DNA of 64,000 nucleotides from Clostridium_B lapidicellarium. Its GTDB lineage: Bacteria; Bacillota; Clostridia; Clostridiales; Clostridiaceae. How positions within the stretch are numbered: the stretch's first letter is position 1; each line of letters begins with the position of its first letter. A program made the position numbers and the translations under genes. Shown in pieces: positions 26,209 to 34,373 of the stretch. The notes beneath the pieces are model-generated. The model made no database searches and was not told the DNA's origin. It worked only from the letters and a program-made list of their open reading frames with translations. The stretch is from NCBI RefSeq assembly GCF_041224415.1, contig NZ_JBGFFE010000001.1, positions 248,001-312,000 of the forward strand. The letters run 5' to 3'.

Positions 26209-26487
26209 TTAAATTATAGAAAACACAACTCCTCTTATTATATCTATTATAAAAAAAGCTATTATAGGAGAAAAATCCAAGGCAAGCCCCGGCATAATTT
26301 TTTGCTGAATCATCCTGCCAGGTCTCATAAAAGGTTCAGTAAATACATGCAGGAGATCTGTAAAAGCATTTCCCCTTCCAGGCATAACCCAGGACAAAAT
26401 CACATCCAATATAATAGCTGCCTCTAGAAATCTAAACAAAAGAGCCAATGCTACAGCTAAGGTACTGCTTATCATTTCTGCCTCCAA
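26209..26487 (-). CDS. YggT family membrane protein
   Basis: 92 residues with two hydrophobic segments and the YggT signature ILDVILSWVMPGRGNAFTDLLHVFTEPFMRPGRMIQQ, split here around residues 28-64. The function is poorly defined; it is linked genetically to division and osmotic tolerance. It sits between sepF and ylmH as in most Gram-positive dcw clusters. Confidence 0.92.
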   Translation of the reverse strand: MEAEMISSTLAVALALLFRFLEAAIILDVILSWVMPGRGNAFTDLLHVFTEPFMRPGRMIQQKIMPGLALDFSPIIAFFIIDIIRGVVFSII

Positions 26488-26520
26488 AATAATTATTTTA
26501 TTACATATTTTTATTATCGT

Positions 26521-26994
26521 CTATTTCCAGTCAAATATTCCTTTTCCAGACAATTCATTTTTTAAATCGCTGCTCACTTCTACACTTGAAGGTGAAAGTA
26601 TATATACTCCCTTTTCTACTTCCTCCAGATCTCCACCCAGAGCATAACTTGCCCCGCCCATAAAATCAAGAAGCCTCTGGGCTGTTCTAGTCTCAAGTCC
26701 CGTAGTATTTATGACTATGATCTTCCTGTTCTTCAACTCATCGCATATATCCGCCGCTTCTTCGTAAGTAGTTGGTTTAACTATCCTGACTTTAGCAGAA
26801 ACAGTGGTATGTATGCTTACAACCTTATTCTGTCTTTTTGAATTCATAATAGGTTCCGACCTATTATAGCTGCTGCCGGTACCAGCATCTCTCTCATCCT
26901 CCTGTTCTTCTGTTTCATCCAATTCTTCATCTTCATCCAAATCATCTTCAAGGCCTAAAAATCCCATCATTTTGTTTATCATTTTACCAGCCAT
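26521..26994 (-). CDS. sepF: Cell division protein SepF
   Basis: 157 residues. The N-terminal membrane-targeting amphipathic helix (MAGKMINKMMGFLGL), an acidic linker (about 16-60) and the SepF globular domain (75-157) with DICDELKNRKIIVINTTGLETRTAQRLLDFMGGASYALGG are all present. SepF anchors FtsZ to the membrane and organises its filaments. FtsZ itself is not in this window. Confidence 0.95.
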   Translation of the reverse strand: MAGKMINKMMGFLGLEDDLDEDEELDETEEQEDERDAGTGSSYNRSEPIMNSKRQNKVVSIHTTVSAKVRIVKPTTYEEAADICDELKNRKIIVINTTGLETRTAQRLLDFMGGASYALGGDLEEVEKGVYILSPSSVEVSSDLKNELSGKGIFDWK

Positions 26995-27005
26995 AAAAAT
27001 ACCTC

Positions 27006-27671
27006 CTATTTGTTATAATTTCTCTTTCCAAATATGCCTTCGCCAACCCTAACTAAAGTAGAACCTTCTTCAATTGCGATTTTATAATCATGAGTCATTC
27101 CCATAGACAGTATATCCATACTTATATTCTTAAATTCTCTCTTCTTGAGATCTTCAAAAATAGACTTCATTTCCTTAAAATAATGTCTGCAGCTCTCCTC
27201 ATCCCCCTTTGGAATAACGGCCATAAGTCCTTTCACCTTTACACTAGTACACTTTTCACAGGCCCCTATCAATCTTTCAAGATCATCAACATATATACCG
27301 GTTTTACTCTCTTCACGACCTATATTTATTTGAATTAGCGTATTGGCAGTCAGTTTTTTCGCACTATAACGTCTTTCAAGCTCATTTAGAAGCCTTATAC
27401 TATCCAAAGAGTGAATGAGATAAACCTTACCTACTATATATTTTACTTTATTTCGCTGGAGATGTCCTATTAAATGCCACCTTATATCATCTGGAAGAAG
27501 CGGCTGCTTTTTCATAAACTCCTGGACTTTATTCTCTCCAAAATCCCTAACTCCTACATTATATGCAGTCTGTATATCTTCTACCGGTTTAGTCTTCGAA
27601 ACGGCTACTAAAGTAATTTTCCTTTCCTTTAAATCTGCTTCTACATTATTTAAATTTTCTTCAATTGACAA
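27006..27671 (-). CDS. YggS family pyridoxal phosphate homeostasis protein
   Basis: 222 residues with a TIM-barrel PLP-binding fold. The lysine that binds PLP is in TLVAVSKTKPVEDIQTAYNVGVRDFGENKVQEF, and RWHLIGHLQRNK and GLMAVIP are also diagnostic. It buffers cellular PLP. I propose TTG 27671 (M-SIEENLN) because AAGGAG lies 9 nt upstream; ATG codons at 27689 and 27701 lack a ribosome binding site and give non-homologous leaders. Confidence 0.9.
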   Translation of the reverse strand: MSIEENLNNVEADLKERKITLVAVSKTKPVEDIQTAYNVGVRDFGENKVQEFMKKQPLLPDDIRWHLIGHLQRNKVKYIVGKVYLIHSLDSIRLLNELERRYSAKKLTANTLIQINIGREESKTGIYVDDLERLIGACEKCTSVKVKGLMAVIPKGDEESCRHYFKEMKSIFEDLKKREFKNISMDILSMGMTHDYKIAIEEGSTLVRVGEGIFGKRNYNK

Positions 27672-27700
27672 TAATACCGTCTCCTTCATTGTTAAACACA

Positions 27701-27728
27701 TGTATACAATATCTATTATTCTTCACAA
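27701..27728 (-). promoter_or_regulatory. Candidate promoter for yggS-sepF-yggT-ylmH-divIVA
   Basis: On the minus strand, TTGTGA (27723-27728), a 16-bp spacer and TATACA (27701-27706) lie 30 bp before the proposed TTG start. The neighbouring hairpin at 27792-27817 would end the upstream transcript. Confidence 0.4.
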
Positions 27729-27791
27729 AAACTAAAATTCCTTCAAAAATTAATTATTTTTTTGGAATTTAATAAATACAGTGTAATATAT

Positions 27792-27817
27792 GGAATAAAT
27801 TGTAAATAATTTATTCC
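27792..27817 (-). terminator. Hairpin after the second DUF881 gene
   Basis: A perfect 10-bp AT-rich stem (27792-27801 with 27808-27817) with a 6-nt loop overlaps the stop codon of the DUF881 gene. No U-run follows, so it is a weak candidate. Confidence 0.4.
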
Positions 27818-28536
27818 TTGTCTTTCATAAATTCTACTTTATAATCTCCATTATAGGCTGGTATTGTTATGCTTTTTTCCTTAGTCACCTTCACTACTAT
27901 CTTCCTGGTCATCAATATTTTCAAATAATTTTCATTCGACATCATATAATTGTAAAGTACATCTTTGTTACCTATAGCATAAATGGAAAATGGGGAGGCA
28001 ATTTTTACTCCATTTACTCTTAAAAAAGGCCCGCTGCAGTAGACTTCAGAAACATCCACCATTCTGTGTCCATTTATGGAAATAGCTTCCGCCCCTGCAT
28101 TTTTCAAGTCATTTATCACCTGTATCACATCAGTATTATGTACAAGCCTCATCTGGTACTGAAACGCATCCAGGCCATCTTCCATGGCCGCATCGTTTAA
28201 AAATATTTTTATTCCCTGACCCTCCACGGCAACTTTGCCAAGTTCTATATTGTTCTTGTTCAATTCCTGATTTATCTCCGATACAACCTGGGTTTTATTT
28301 TGTTCATTGTCCTCATATTTTTTCAATTTGTCATAGTTTTCACTGTACTGTTCCGACAAATCCGATATTTGACTTTGAAGTCGATTTTTATAATTATATG
28401 CATCTTGATACTGCTTTGCACTCAAAATAACCCTCTTGTTAGTACTTCCCTTGGTAAAACTTATATTCATGGATATCAGTATGCCTATAATCACAGAAGC
28501 TATAAAAACAAAAATATTGGCTTCATTGCTCTTCAT
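27811..28536 (-). CDS. DUF881 family protein
   Basis: 241 residues: one N-terminal membrane helix (about 8-25), a coiled coil (45-90) and the DUF881 domain with GAEAISINGHRMVDVSEVYCSGPFLRVNGVKIASPFSIYAIG. Function unknown. It is a paralogue of the gene at 28918 and the two flank the small basic protein gene, a conserved clostridial triad between ftsQ and the sepF group. Confidence 0.9.
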   Translation of the reverse strand: MKSNEANIFVFIASVIIGILISMNISFTKGSTNKRVILSAKQYQDAYNYKNRLQSQISDLSEQYSENYDKLKKYEDNEQNKTQVVSEINQELNKNNIELGKVAVEGQGIKIFLNDAAMEDGLDAFQYQMRLVHNTDVIQVINDLKNAGAEAISINGHRMVDVSEVYCSGPFLRVNGVKIASPFSIYAIGNKDVLYNYMMSNENYLKILMTRKIVVKVTKEKSITIPAYNGDYKVEFMKDKE

Positions 28537-28549
28537 TTAATTCACCTCA

Positions 28550-28894
28550 TCAATGTGGTTTGGGTTTGTATTTCTTTAGCAGCAATCTCCTTATAATTGC
28601 AAAGTTGTCAAATATTCTTCCTCCAAAAACTATAACTGCAGCCAAATATATAGGCACTCCCAATTTGTCTCCAAGATATGCGAGTCCTGCAGCAAGAAGT
28701 GCATTTCCAAAAAAACCGGATATAAAAATATCAGTTTGAAAATTTTTCGAAAGATTAGCTTTTATAGCCCCAAAAACTGAATCCAAGCAGGCTAAGATCG
28801 CCACCGACATGTAAGGTGAAAATTTATCTGGAATATTTACATTGCATGCCACTCCAATAATTATTCCCAATATAAGACCAATAAACGCTATCAT
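28550..28894 (-). CDS. sbp: Small basic protein (DUF1290, Sbp-like)
   Basis: 114 residues with four hydrophobic segments and a basic C-terminus (RRLLLKKYKPKPH). The core FSPYMSVAILACLDSVFGAIKANLSKNFQTDIFISGFFGNALLAAGLAYLGDKLGVPIYLAAVIVFGGRIFDN appears in pieces across residues 26-100 and is diagnostic of DUF1290. Role unknown, tied to division genes by neighbourhood. Confidence 0.9.
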   Translation of the reverse strand: MIAFIGLILGIIIGVACNVNIPDKFSPYMSVAILACLDSVFGAIKANLSKNFQTDIFISGFFGNALLAAGLAYLGDKLGVPIYLAAVIVFGGRIFDNFAIIRRLLLKKYKPKPH

Positions 28895-28917
28895 AATTTT
28901 ATCACACCTTTAACAAC

Positions 28918-29640
28918 TTATTCCTTTACAGGCTTAGCATATTCAAATTTATATGCCTTATTATATTTCTTTATAGTTATATTATCTGATTTTTGAAATT
29001 TAACATCACATAAATTTTTTATATCTGCAAATACTTCCGGGAAACTCATATCACTGTACAATAAATTTTTATCTCCAATAGCTTGTATGACTATTCTGCT
29101 GGAGGGCGATATCTTGTTGTCGTTTATAAGTATATAGTTTCCTGCAGTCCTAATACCTGTTCTGGAAACAATCCTTATGTCATTTATGGATATAGCTTCA
29201 GCTCCTGCAAATCTAAGTTCGTTCACCAAATACACCAGATCCTTGTCAGTTATGTGGTTGTCGACACTGCTGCTCTCTCCAAACAGGTCCTTGTTGTTAG
29301 GAGTGAGATATACAATTATTCCCGGCCCATTTACATCCACTTCTCCTGTAAGTATTCTTGTATTTTTTAACTGTTGTACAAGGTTTTTAGTAGAATCACT
29401 CTTGCTTGCCGCTGCATCCTCGTAATTCTTTACTTTGTTTTGAAGATCATTCACCTTTGCCTCCAGGGCATTTTTTTCCTTTTTATATTGTTCTATAGTC
29501 ACCGTAACATCTGTATTATTCTGGCTTCCCAGATTTACAGTATTGTCCTGCTTTGTCAATGCCTTGAACTGATAGGTAAGCATAAATCCAAGTATACAGC
29601 ATACTAAAGCAACACTAATCTGTGACCCAAATTTGCGCAT
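28918..29640 (-). CDS. DUF881 family protein
   Basis: 240 residues with an N-terminal membrane helix (8-24), a coiled coil (about 48-95) and a DUF881 domain containing FAGAEAISINDIRIVSRTGIRTAGNYILINDNKI. It is paralogous to the gene at 27811. It begins 6 bp after ftsQ ends, so the two are cotranscribed. Confidence 0.9.
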   Translation of the reverse strand: MRKFGSQISVALVCCILGFMLTYQFKALTKQDNTVNLGSQNNTDVTVTIEQYKKEKNALEAKVNDLQNKVKNYEDAAASKSDSTKNLVQQLKNTRILTGEVDVNGPGIIVYLTPNNKDLFGESSSVDNHITDKDLVYLVNELRFAGAEAISINDIRIVSRTGIRTAGNYILINDNKISPSSRIVIQAIGDKNLLYSDMSFPEVFADIKNLCDVKFQKSDNITIKKYNKAYKFEYAKPVKE

Positions 29641-29646
29641 TTTATC

Positions 29647-30426
29647 TTATCCTCCTACTTTATATACAGGATTGCCATCAAACCTTACATCTATGTATCC
29701 CTTGGCACCGTTCAATTTCTCCTGAAGCAATATGTTAAGTGCCCTGTTCATTTTCTTTTCTATATTTTCTCCGCTTCCCAATTTGACACACATATTATTA
29801 AAATACACTTTTATATCCAGCAAATCGCTCACATCCACGTAAGTAATCGGGAAGGGCAGATTATTATTCACAATTATGTTTCCCAAGGAAGACACAGCTT
29901 TTAATTTTCTCTTGTCTTTCTGGGCACTGATGGTTTTGCCTATATCTGTTTTAGTATAATCAATTCCATTTAATCCAGCCAACTGCATGTTGTTTATGCT
30001 GTCTATTTTTTGAAGTAAAATACCATTTCCATCTATAATATAGTACTTTTCCCCATTTTTACAATAGAATACCGCGTCTCTTTCTTCAACGTTTATATCA
30101 ATAGTAGCAGGAAGCTTTCTATTTATTACTACATCCTTTATATACGGATTGCTCAGTATCCTGTCTTTTGCACTTTTTAAATTAATATAAAATATATTAT
30201 TTCCGGCATATATCTGGGATCTGTTCACAATATCACTGCTTACGACATTTTTATTGCCGTGTACTTCAATATGTTGAATATTAAAATAGGGAAGTTTTAA
30301 ACAGAGGATAAAAAATAATGCTATTAGAAATAACATAAAAATCAAAGCTTTTTTTACTCTTCTTTTTCTCCGTCTTTTTATAATCATTTCGTTGTCTGTA
30401 TCTGTATTTAACGTAAAATCACTCAT
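29647..30426 (-). CDS. ftsQ: Cell division protein FtsQ/DivIB
   Basis: 259 residues: a short basic cytoplasmic tail (KRRRKRRVKKA), a membrane helix (about 27-45), a POTRA domain (50-120, HIEVHGNKNVVSSDIVNRSQIYAGNNIFYINL) and a beta domain to the end. FtsQ joins FtsL and FtsB in the divisome. The GGGG ribosome binding site abuts the ATG. A 199-bp gap with a long palindrome separates it from ftsW. Confidence 0.9.
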   Translation of the reverse strand: MSDFTLNTDTDNEMIIKRRRKRRVKKALIFMLFLIALFFILCLKLPYFNIQHIEVHGNKNVVSSDIVNRSQIYAGNNIFYINLKSAKDRILSNPYIKDVVINRKLPATIDINVEERDAVFYCKNGEKYYIIDGNGILLQKIDSINNMQLAGLNGIDYTKTDIGKTISAQKDKRKLKAVSSLGNIIVNNNLPFPITYVDVSDLLDIKVYFNNMCVKLGSGENIEKKMNRALNILLQEKLNGAKGYIDVRFDGNPVYKVGG

Positions 30427-30587
30427 CCCCTACCAACTCACTTTAAAATTTAAATGTAAAATACTATAAGATATATATATATTAACACTTAATAAAATTA
30501 ATTTCATTAAAATAATCATTAATTTTTTATATATTTTTTCTTACAGGAATATTAAAAGGTATATAAAAAAAGCATTAAAGTATTTTT

Positions 30588-30631
30588 ACGTAAAATATAG
30601 CATTACAATGCTGTAATGCTATATTTTACGT
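30588..30631 (-). repeat. Perfect 20-bp palindrome overlapping the ftsW stop (possible terminator)
   Basis: Two 20-bp arms (30588-30607 and 30612-30631) are exact reverse complements around a 4-nt ATGC loop. The ftsW stop codon (30626-30628) is inside the right arm. On the minus strand a run of seven Ts appears about 18 nt past the stem, not immediately. It may terminate or attenuate transcription between ftsW and ftsQ. Confidence 0.6.
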
Positions 30632-31744
30632 ATATTCATTTTGTCTGGATATGTTCAAGAGCACACCCATTGCTATCATATTTATCACAAGTGAAGATCC
30701 TCCATAACTTATAAATGGAAGCGGCACACCCGTTACCGGCATGGATCCAGTTACAACTGCTATGTTTATTATTGCCTGTACTGCAATAACAGAGGTTATC
30801 CCCGTAGCTAGAAGTGTACCGTAGGTATCCCTTGCCTTCACGGCAATCACAATTCCTCTCCATACAAGTACTACAAAAAGTGCGATGATAATTGTACATC
30901 CTATGAGTCCCAACTCTTCTCCTATAATGGAAAATATAAAGTCGTTATGAGGTTCCGGTATGTAATAACATTTCTGCCTTGATCTTCCAAGTCCCACACC
31001 CCATATACCACCTGAACCCATTGCCAAAAGGGATTGAATAAGCTGGTATCCACTGCCCTTTGGATCCGCCCAGGGATTTATGAAGCTCGTAAATCTGGCC
31101 ATTCTATAGGGTTCAAATATTATTCCGGCAATTCCCGCAAGAGCCACTAGACCCACTACGCCAACCATATGTTTGATTTTAGCCCCTGAAACATACAGTA
31201 CTATCATTGTAACTATCATTATTACGGCAGCTATACTTAAGTTTTTCTCTGCAAACACCAGACCTGCATAAAATCCTGAAACCAGGAGATAAGGTATGAC
31301 CCCGTAAAGCAGAGTTCCTATTTTTCTCCCGCCTTTTGCCTCTATGCTCTTAGCCATGTAAAACACGACAACGTATTTAGCTATTTCAGAAGGCTGAAAT
31401 CCAAATGAGCCTATTTTCACCCACCTCTGTGCACCATTTGTGGATTCAAAGGCAAATACCGAGAGCAGACATACTATGGATATCACCATAAGCAGTTTTG
31501 TATATCTCTTTATTTTTTTATAGTCAATTTTTATAGTCAGGAACATAAAAAATGTCCCTATTACAGCCCATAATCCCTGCCTTTTCAAAAAAAACATGCT
31601 GTCATGCGTACTTTTATCAAAAAATGCCTTGTATGAACTTGCACTATAGACCATTACCACGCCAATAGCAACCAATAACATTATAGTTGAAAACAACACG
31701 AAGTCTATAGAACCCATTCTAGTCTTCGACTTGCTAATTTTCAT
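30626..31744 (-). CDS. ftsW: FtsW/RodA/SpoVE family peptidoglycan glycosyltransferase
   Basis: 372 residues, ten predicted membrane helices. SEDS signatures include SFGFQPSEIAKYVVVFYMA, GSGYQLIQSLLAMGSGGIWGVGLGRSRQK, PEPHNDFIFSIIGEELGLIG and SYGGSSLVINMIAMGVLLNISR. It polymerises lipid II with its cognate class B PBP, here probably the one at 34374. It could serve as FtsW or as the sporulation paralogue SpoVE. Confidence 0.93.
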   Translation of the reverse strand: MKISKSKTRMGSIDFVLFSTIMLLVAIGVVMVYSASSYKAFFDKSTHDSMFFLKRQGLWAVIGTFFMFLTIKIDYKKIKRYTKLLMVISIVCLLSVFAFESTNGAQRWVKIGSFGFQPSEIAKYVVVFYMAKSIEAKGGRKIGTLLYGVIPYLLVSGFYAGLVFAEKNLSIAAVIMIVTMIVLYVSGAKIKHMVGVVGLVALAGIAGIIFEPYRMARFTSFINPWADPKGSGYQLIQSLLAMGSGGIWGVGLGRSRQKCYYIPEPHNDFIFSIIGEELGLIGCTIIIALFVVLVWRGIVIAVKARDTYGTLLATGITSVIAVQAIINIAVVTGSMPVTGVPLPFISYGGSSLVINMIAMGVLLNISRQNEYT

Positions 31745-31825
31745 AAAAATCCTCCTAGATCATTACTGCTAAAAAACTGACAAAAGTTATGGACTCTCTT
31801 GATATCACACTACCTGTGATTTTAA

Positions 31826-32779
31826 TTACAAAGCTAAAAAACCTACCAAACACAATATCACTGTAATTATGCAAAACATAGAAACAACTTTGGTCTCATG
31901 CCAGCCCGAAAGTTCAAAATGATGATGTATGGGTGCCATTTTAAAAATTCTCTTGCCAGTAAGTTTGAAAGAAGCCACCTGAAGTATGACAGATAATGCT
32001 TCAATCACATATATCCCACCAATTATTATAACCAACAATGGCAGTTTTAATATCATGGCTACAGCAGCTACTGCACCACCAAGTGCCAGTGAACCCGTAT
32101 CCCCCATAAAAATCCTCGCTGGAAAAACATTGTACCTTAAAAACCCCAAAAGTGATCCAGTCAGAACCGAACAGAAAACAGCCAGGGTAAGGTGTCCTGT
32201 GGCAAAACTGACCAGGGCCAAAAAAGTCATTACCAACAATGTAACAGAGGCAGCCAGGCCGTCAAGACCGTCTGTCAAATTTACAGCATTTGTAGTTGCC
32301 GCAAAATAAATTATTATAAATGGAATATAGAATTTTCCAAGATTCCATATTTTATGTGTAAATGGCCATATTATAGATGTGCCTATACTTGGATTATTGG
32401 CAGCATAAAAGGCAAATAATCCAGAAGCTACCAGAAGCAGTATCATTTTCTGATATGCTCTAAGCCCTAAATTCCTCTTTTTAACTATTTTCAGGATATC
32501 GTCAAGGGCCCCTATCACTCCAAAGGCAACAAGGGCATATAATGCTACCATTGCTTCATCTGAAGGGTTTCTCACCAAAATCGCCATAGTTATAAAAGTC
32601 GCCAGTATAAATATTATTCCGCCCATGGTCGGTGTACCGGCTTTTTTCAAATGACTTCTAGGGCCATCTTCCCTTATGTTCTGTCCAAATTTGAACTTAT
32701 GTAGAAGAGGTATCATAATTGGGCCTTCCAAAATTGCTATTAAAAATGCTATGAGAACAGAATATATCAATTTATTCAT
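31826..32779 (-). CDS. mraY: Phospho-N-acetylmuramoyl-pentapeptide-transferase
   Basis: 317 residues with ten membrane helices and MraY motifs: GTPTMGGIIFI, DDILKI (Asp-Asp box), TNAVNLTDGLDGLAAS and APIHHHFELSGWHETKVV. MraY makes lipid I from UDP-MurNAc-pentapeptide and undecaprenyl phosphate at the inner face of the membrane. It lies between murF and ftsW; murD, which often follows it, is absent. Confidence 0.97.
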   Translation of the reverse strand: MNKLIYSVLIAFLIAILEGPIMIPLLHKFKFGQNIREDGPRSHLKKAGTPTMGGIIFILATFITMAILVRNPSDEAMVALYALVAFGVIGALDDILKIVKKRNLGLRAYQKMILLLVASGLFAFYAANNPSIGTSIIWPFTHKIWNLGKFYIPFIIIYFAATTNAVNLTDGLDGLAASVTLLVMTFLALVSFATGHLTLAVFCSVLTGSLLGFLRYNVFPARIFMGDTGSLALGGAVAAVAMILKLPLLVIIIGGIYVIEALSVILQVASFKLTGKRIFKMAPIHHHFELSGWHETKVVSMFCIITVILCLVGFLAL

Positions 32780-32817
32780 AATTTGTATTTATCCTAAATC
32801 AATAGGATTTTCACCTC

Positions 32818-34212
32818 CTAACAACTGCTGTTTTTCTTTAGTTCTTCTGCTATCTCTTCAAATTTCATAAGCCTTGAAGCTTTCACAAGAACGGTGTCCC
32901 CTCTTTTAATATATTTATCCAGGAGGAATTTCAGAACTTCCTCCTTACTGTTAAAGAACATAAATTTTCCCTTTTTGCTCAGAGCCTCAAAACCCTTTCT
33001 AAAGTCCTCCCAAAATTCTCCCAGAGCTATAAAAAGATCTACATTACTATTTGCCGCATATTCTCCAACTTCCTCATGCATTTTGTGGGATGCTTCCCCA
33101 AGTTCCCTCATGGTTCCAAATACGGTTATACGTCTTTCTGATTTGAAATTTTTCAAAACATCCAGTGCAGCTTCCATAGATTCTGGATTTGCATTGTAAC
33201 TGTCATTTATAACATTGAATTTTTTGCCCCTGAATATCTCCATTCTAAGAGAAGTAGTCCTTATATTATCAAAACCTCTCCTTATTTCATCATAAGTCAT
33301 TCCAAAAAGTCTCCCGCAGGCAATCGCCAGCATTGAATTCAATATGTTGTACTTTCCCGGTAAACTGATCTTAAAGCTTTCTCCGGTTCTAATGCCATTT
33401 TCACATACCTTGAACCCGATGGAATCCTCCTTTACCACACAGTCATAAGCTGAAATATCTGCAGGTTTTTCCACTCCCACCTTCTTCACGGGAAATTTAT
33501 CAATTTTCAGTTTTCCGAGAAGATCGTTATCAGAGTTTATTATCAATATGTTGTCTTTCGAAAAGAAATCCGTTATTTCCAATTTTGCCTTAAGTATGTT
33601 CTCCCTGCTGCCTAAAATTCCTATATGTGCTCTCAACACATTGGTTATAACGGCAGCATCCGGTCGTGCGGCCTTAGCCATATTATGTATTTCTCCCCTG
33701 CTATTCATACCCATTTCCAATACTGCGGCTTTGTAACTATCGTCCAATTTAAACAGCATATGCGGCAGGCCTATCTGGTTATTAAAATTTCCCTGAGTCT
33801 TAAGCACCTTAAATTTGGCTCCCAATACGGCCGCAATCATATCCTTGGTAGTAGTCTTGCCTGCAGATCCCGTTACTCCTATTATCTTTACGTCAAGTTT
33901 GCTCCTGTAGAGTTCAGCCAAATCCAAAAGGGCCCTATTACCATCTTTTACTTTAACTACAGTTGTATATTTTTCTATTCCGCCTCTTTTAAATTTAACT
34001 TCATCTACCATGCAGATAGAAGCTCCCTTCCTGCTTGCCTCGACTGCATAGTCATTTCCATCGAATCTTTCTCCCTTTAAAGCAATAAATATATCTCCCT
34101 GCTTCAGTTTTCTCGTATCTGTACACACATCCTTATATCCGCTGTATTTTCCGGGTAATATCACTTTGCCCCTGACAGCAGCTACAATTTCATCAAAATC
34201 CATGTGTTCCAA
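32818..34212 (-). CDS. murF: UDP-N-acetylmuramoyl-tripeptide-D-alanyl-D-alanine ligase
   Basis: About 464 residues, Mur ligase fold: N-terminal UDP-binding domain (DVCTDTRKLKQGDIFIALKGERFDGNDY), ATP-binding loop GVTGSAGKTTTKDM, central motif ATP/EMGMNSRGEI and a C-terminal domain with NDSYNANPESM. MurF adds D-Ala-D-Ala. The start is probably TTG 34212, 8 nt after AAGGGG; a GTG at 34221 lies inside that site. Confidence 0.95.
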   Translation of the reverse strand: MEHMDFDEIVAAVRGKVILPGKYSGYKDVCTDTRKLKQGDIFIALKGERFDGNDYAVEASRKGASICMVDEVKFKRGGIEKYTTVVKVKDGNRALLDLAELYRSKLDVKIIGVTGSAGKTTTKDMIAAVLGAKFKVLKTQGNFNNQIGLPHMLFKLDDSYKAAVLEMGMNSRGEIHNMAKAARPDAAVITNVLRAHIGILGSRENILKAKLEITDFFSKDNILIINSDNDLLGKLKIDKFPVKKVGVEKPADISAYDCVVKEDSIGFKVCENGIRTGESFKISLPGKYNILNSMLAIACGRLFGMTYDEIRRGFDNIRTTSLRMEIFRGKKFNVINDSYNANPESMEAALDVLKNFKSERRITVFGTMRELGEASHKMHEEVGEYAANSNVDLFIALGEFWEDFRKGFEALSKKGKFMFFNSKEEVLKFLLDKYIKRGDTVLVKASRLMKFEEIAEELKKNSSC

Positions 34213-34242
34213 AAATAACACCCCTTTTCTTCAATGTACAAT

Positions 34243-34304
34243 TGACAATTATCAATTGTCACATAGTATTGGCATGCAATAAGGGAATTTCAATATTGCA
34301 TGCC
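34243..34304. repeat. Two adjacent inverted repeats in the spoVD-murF gap
   Basis: An 8-bp stem TGACAATT/AATTGTCA (34243-34250, 34254-34261) is followed by an 11-bp perfect stem GGCATGCAATA/TATTGCATGCC (34271-34281, 34294-34304). No U-run accompanies either, so neither is a clear terminator. The rest of the 160-bp gap holds no gene. Confidence 0.6.
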
Positions 34305-34373
34305 TTAAATCACAGTTTAAAGTGCCGATCTATTATATTATAATTTTTAAAATACTACATGTAAAGAAAAAAC

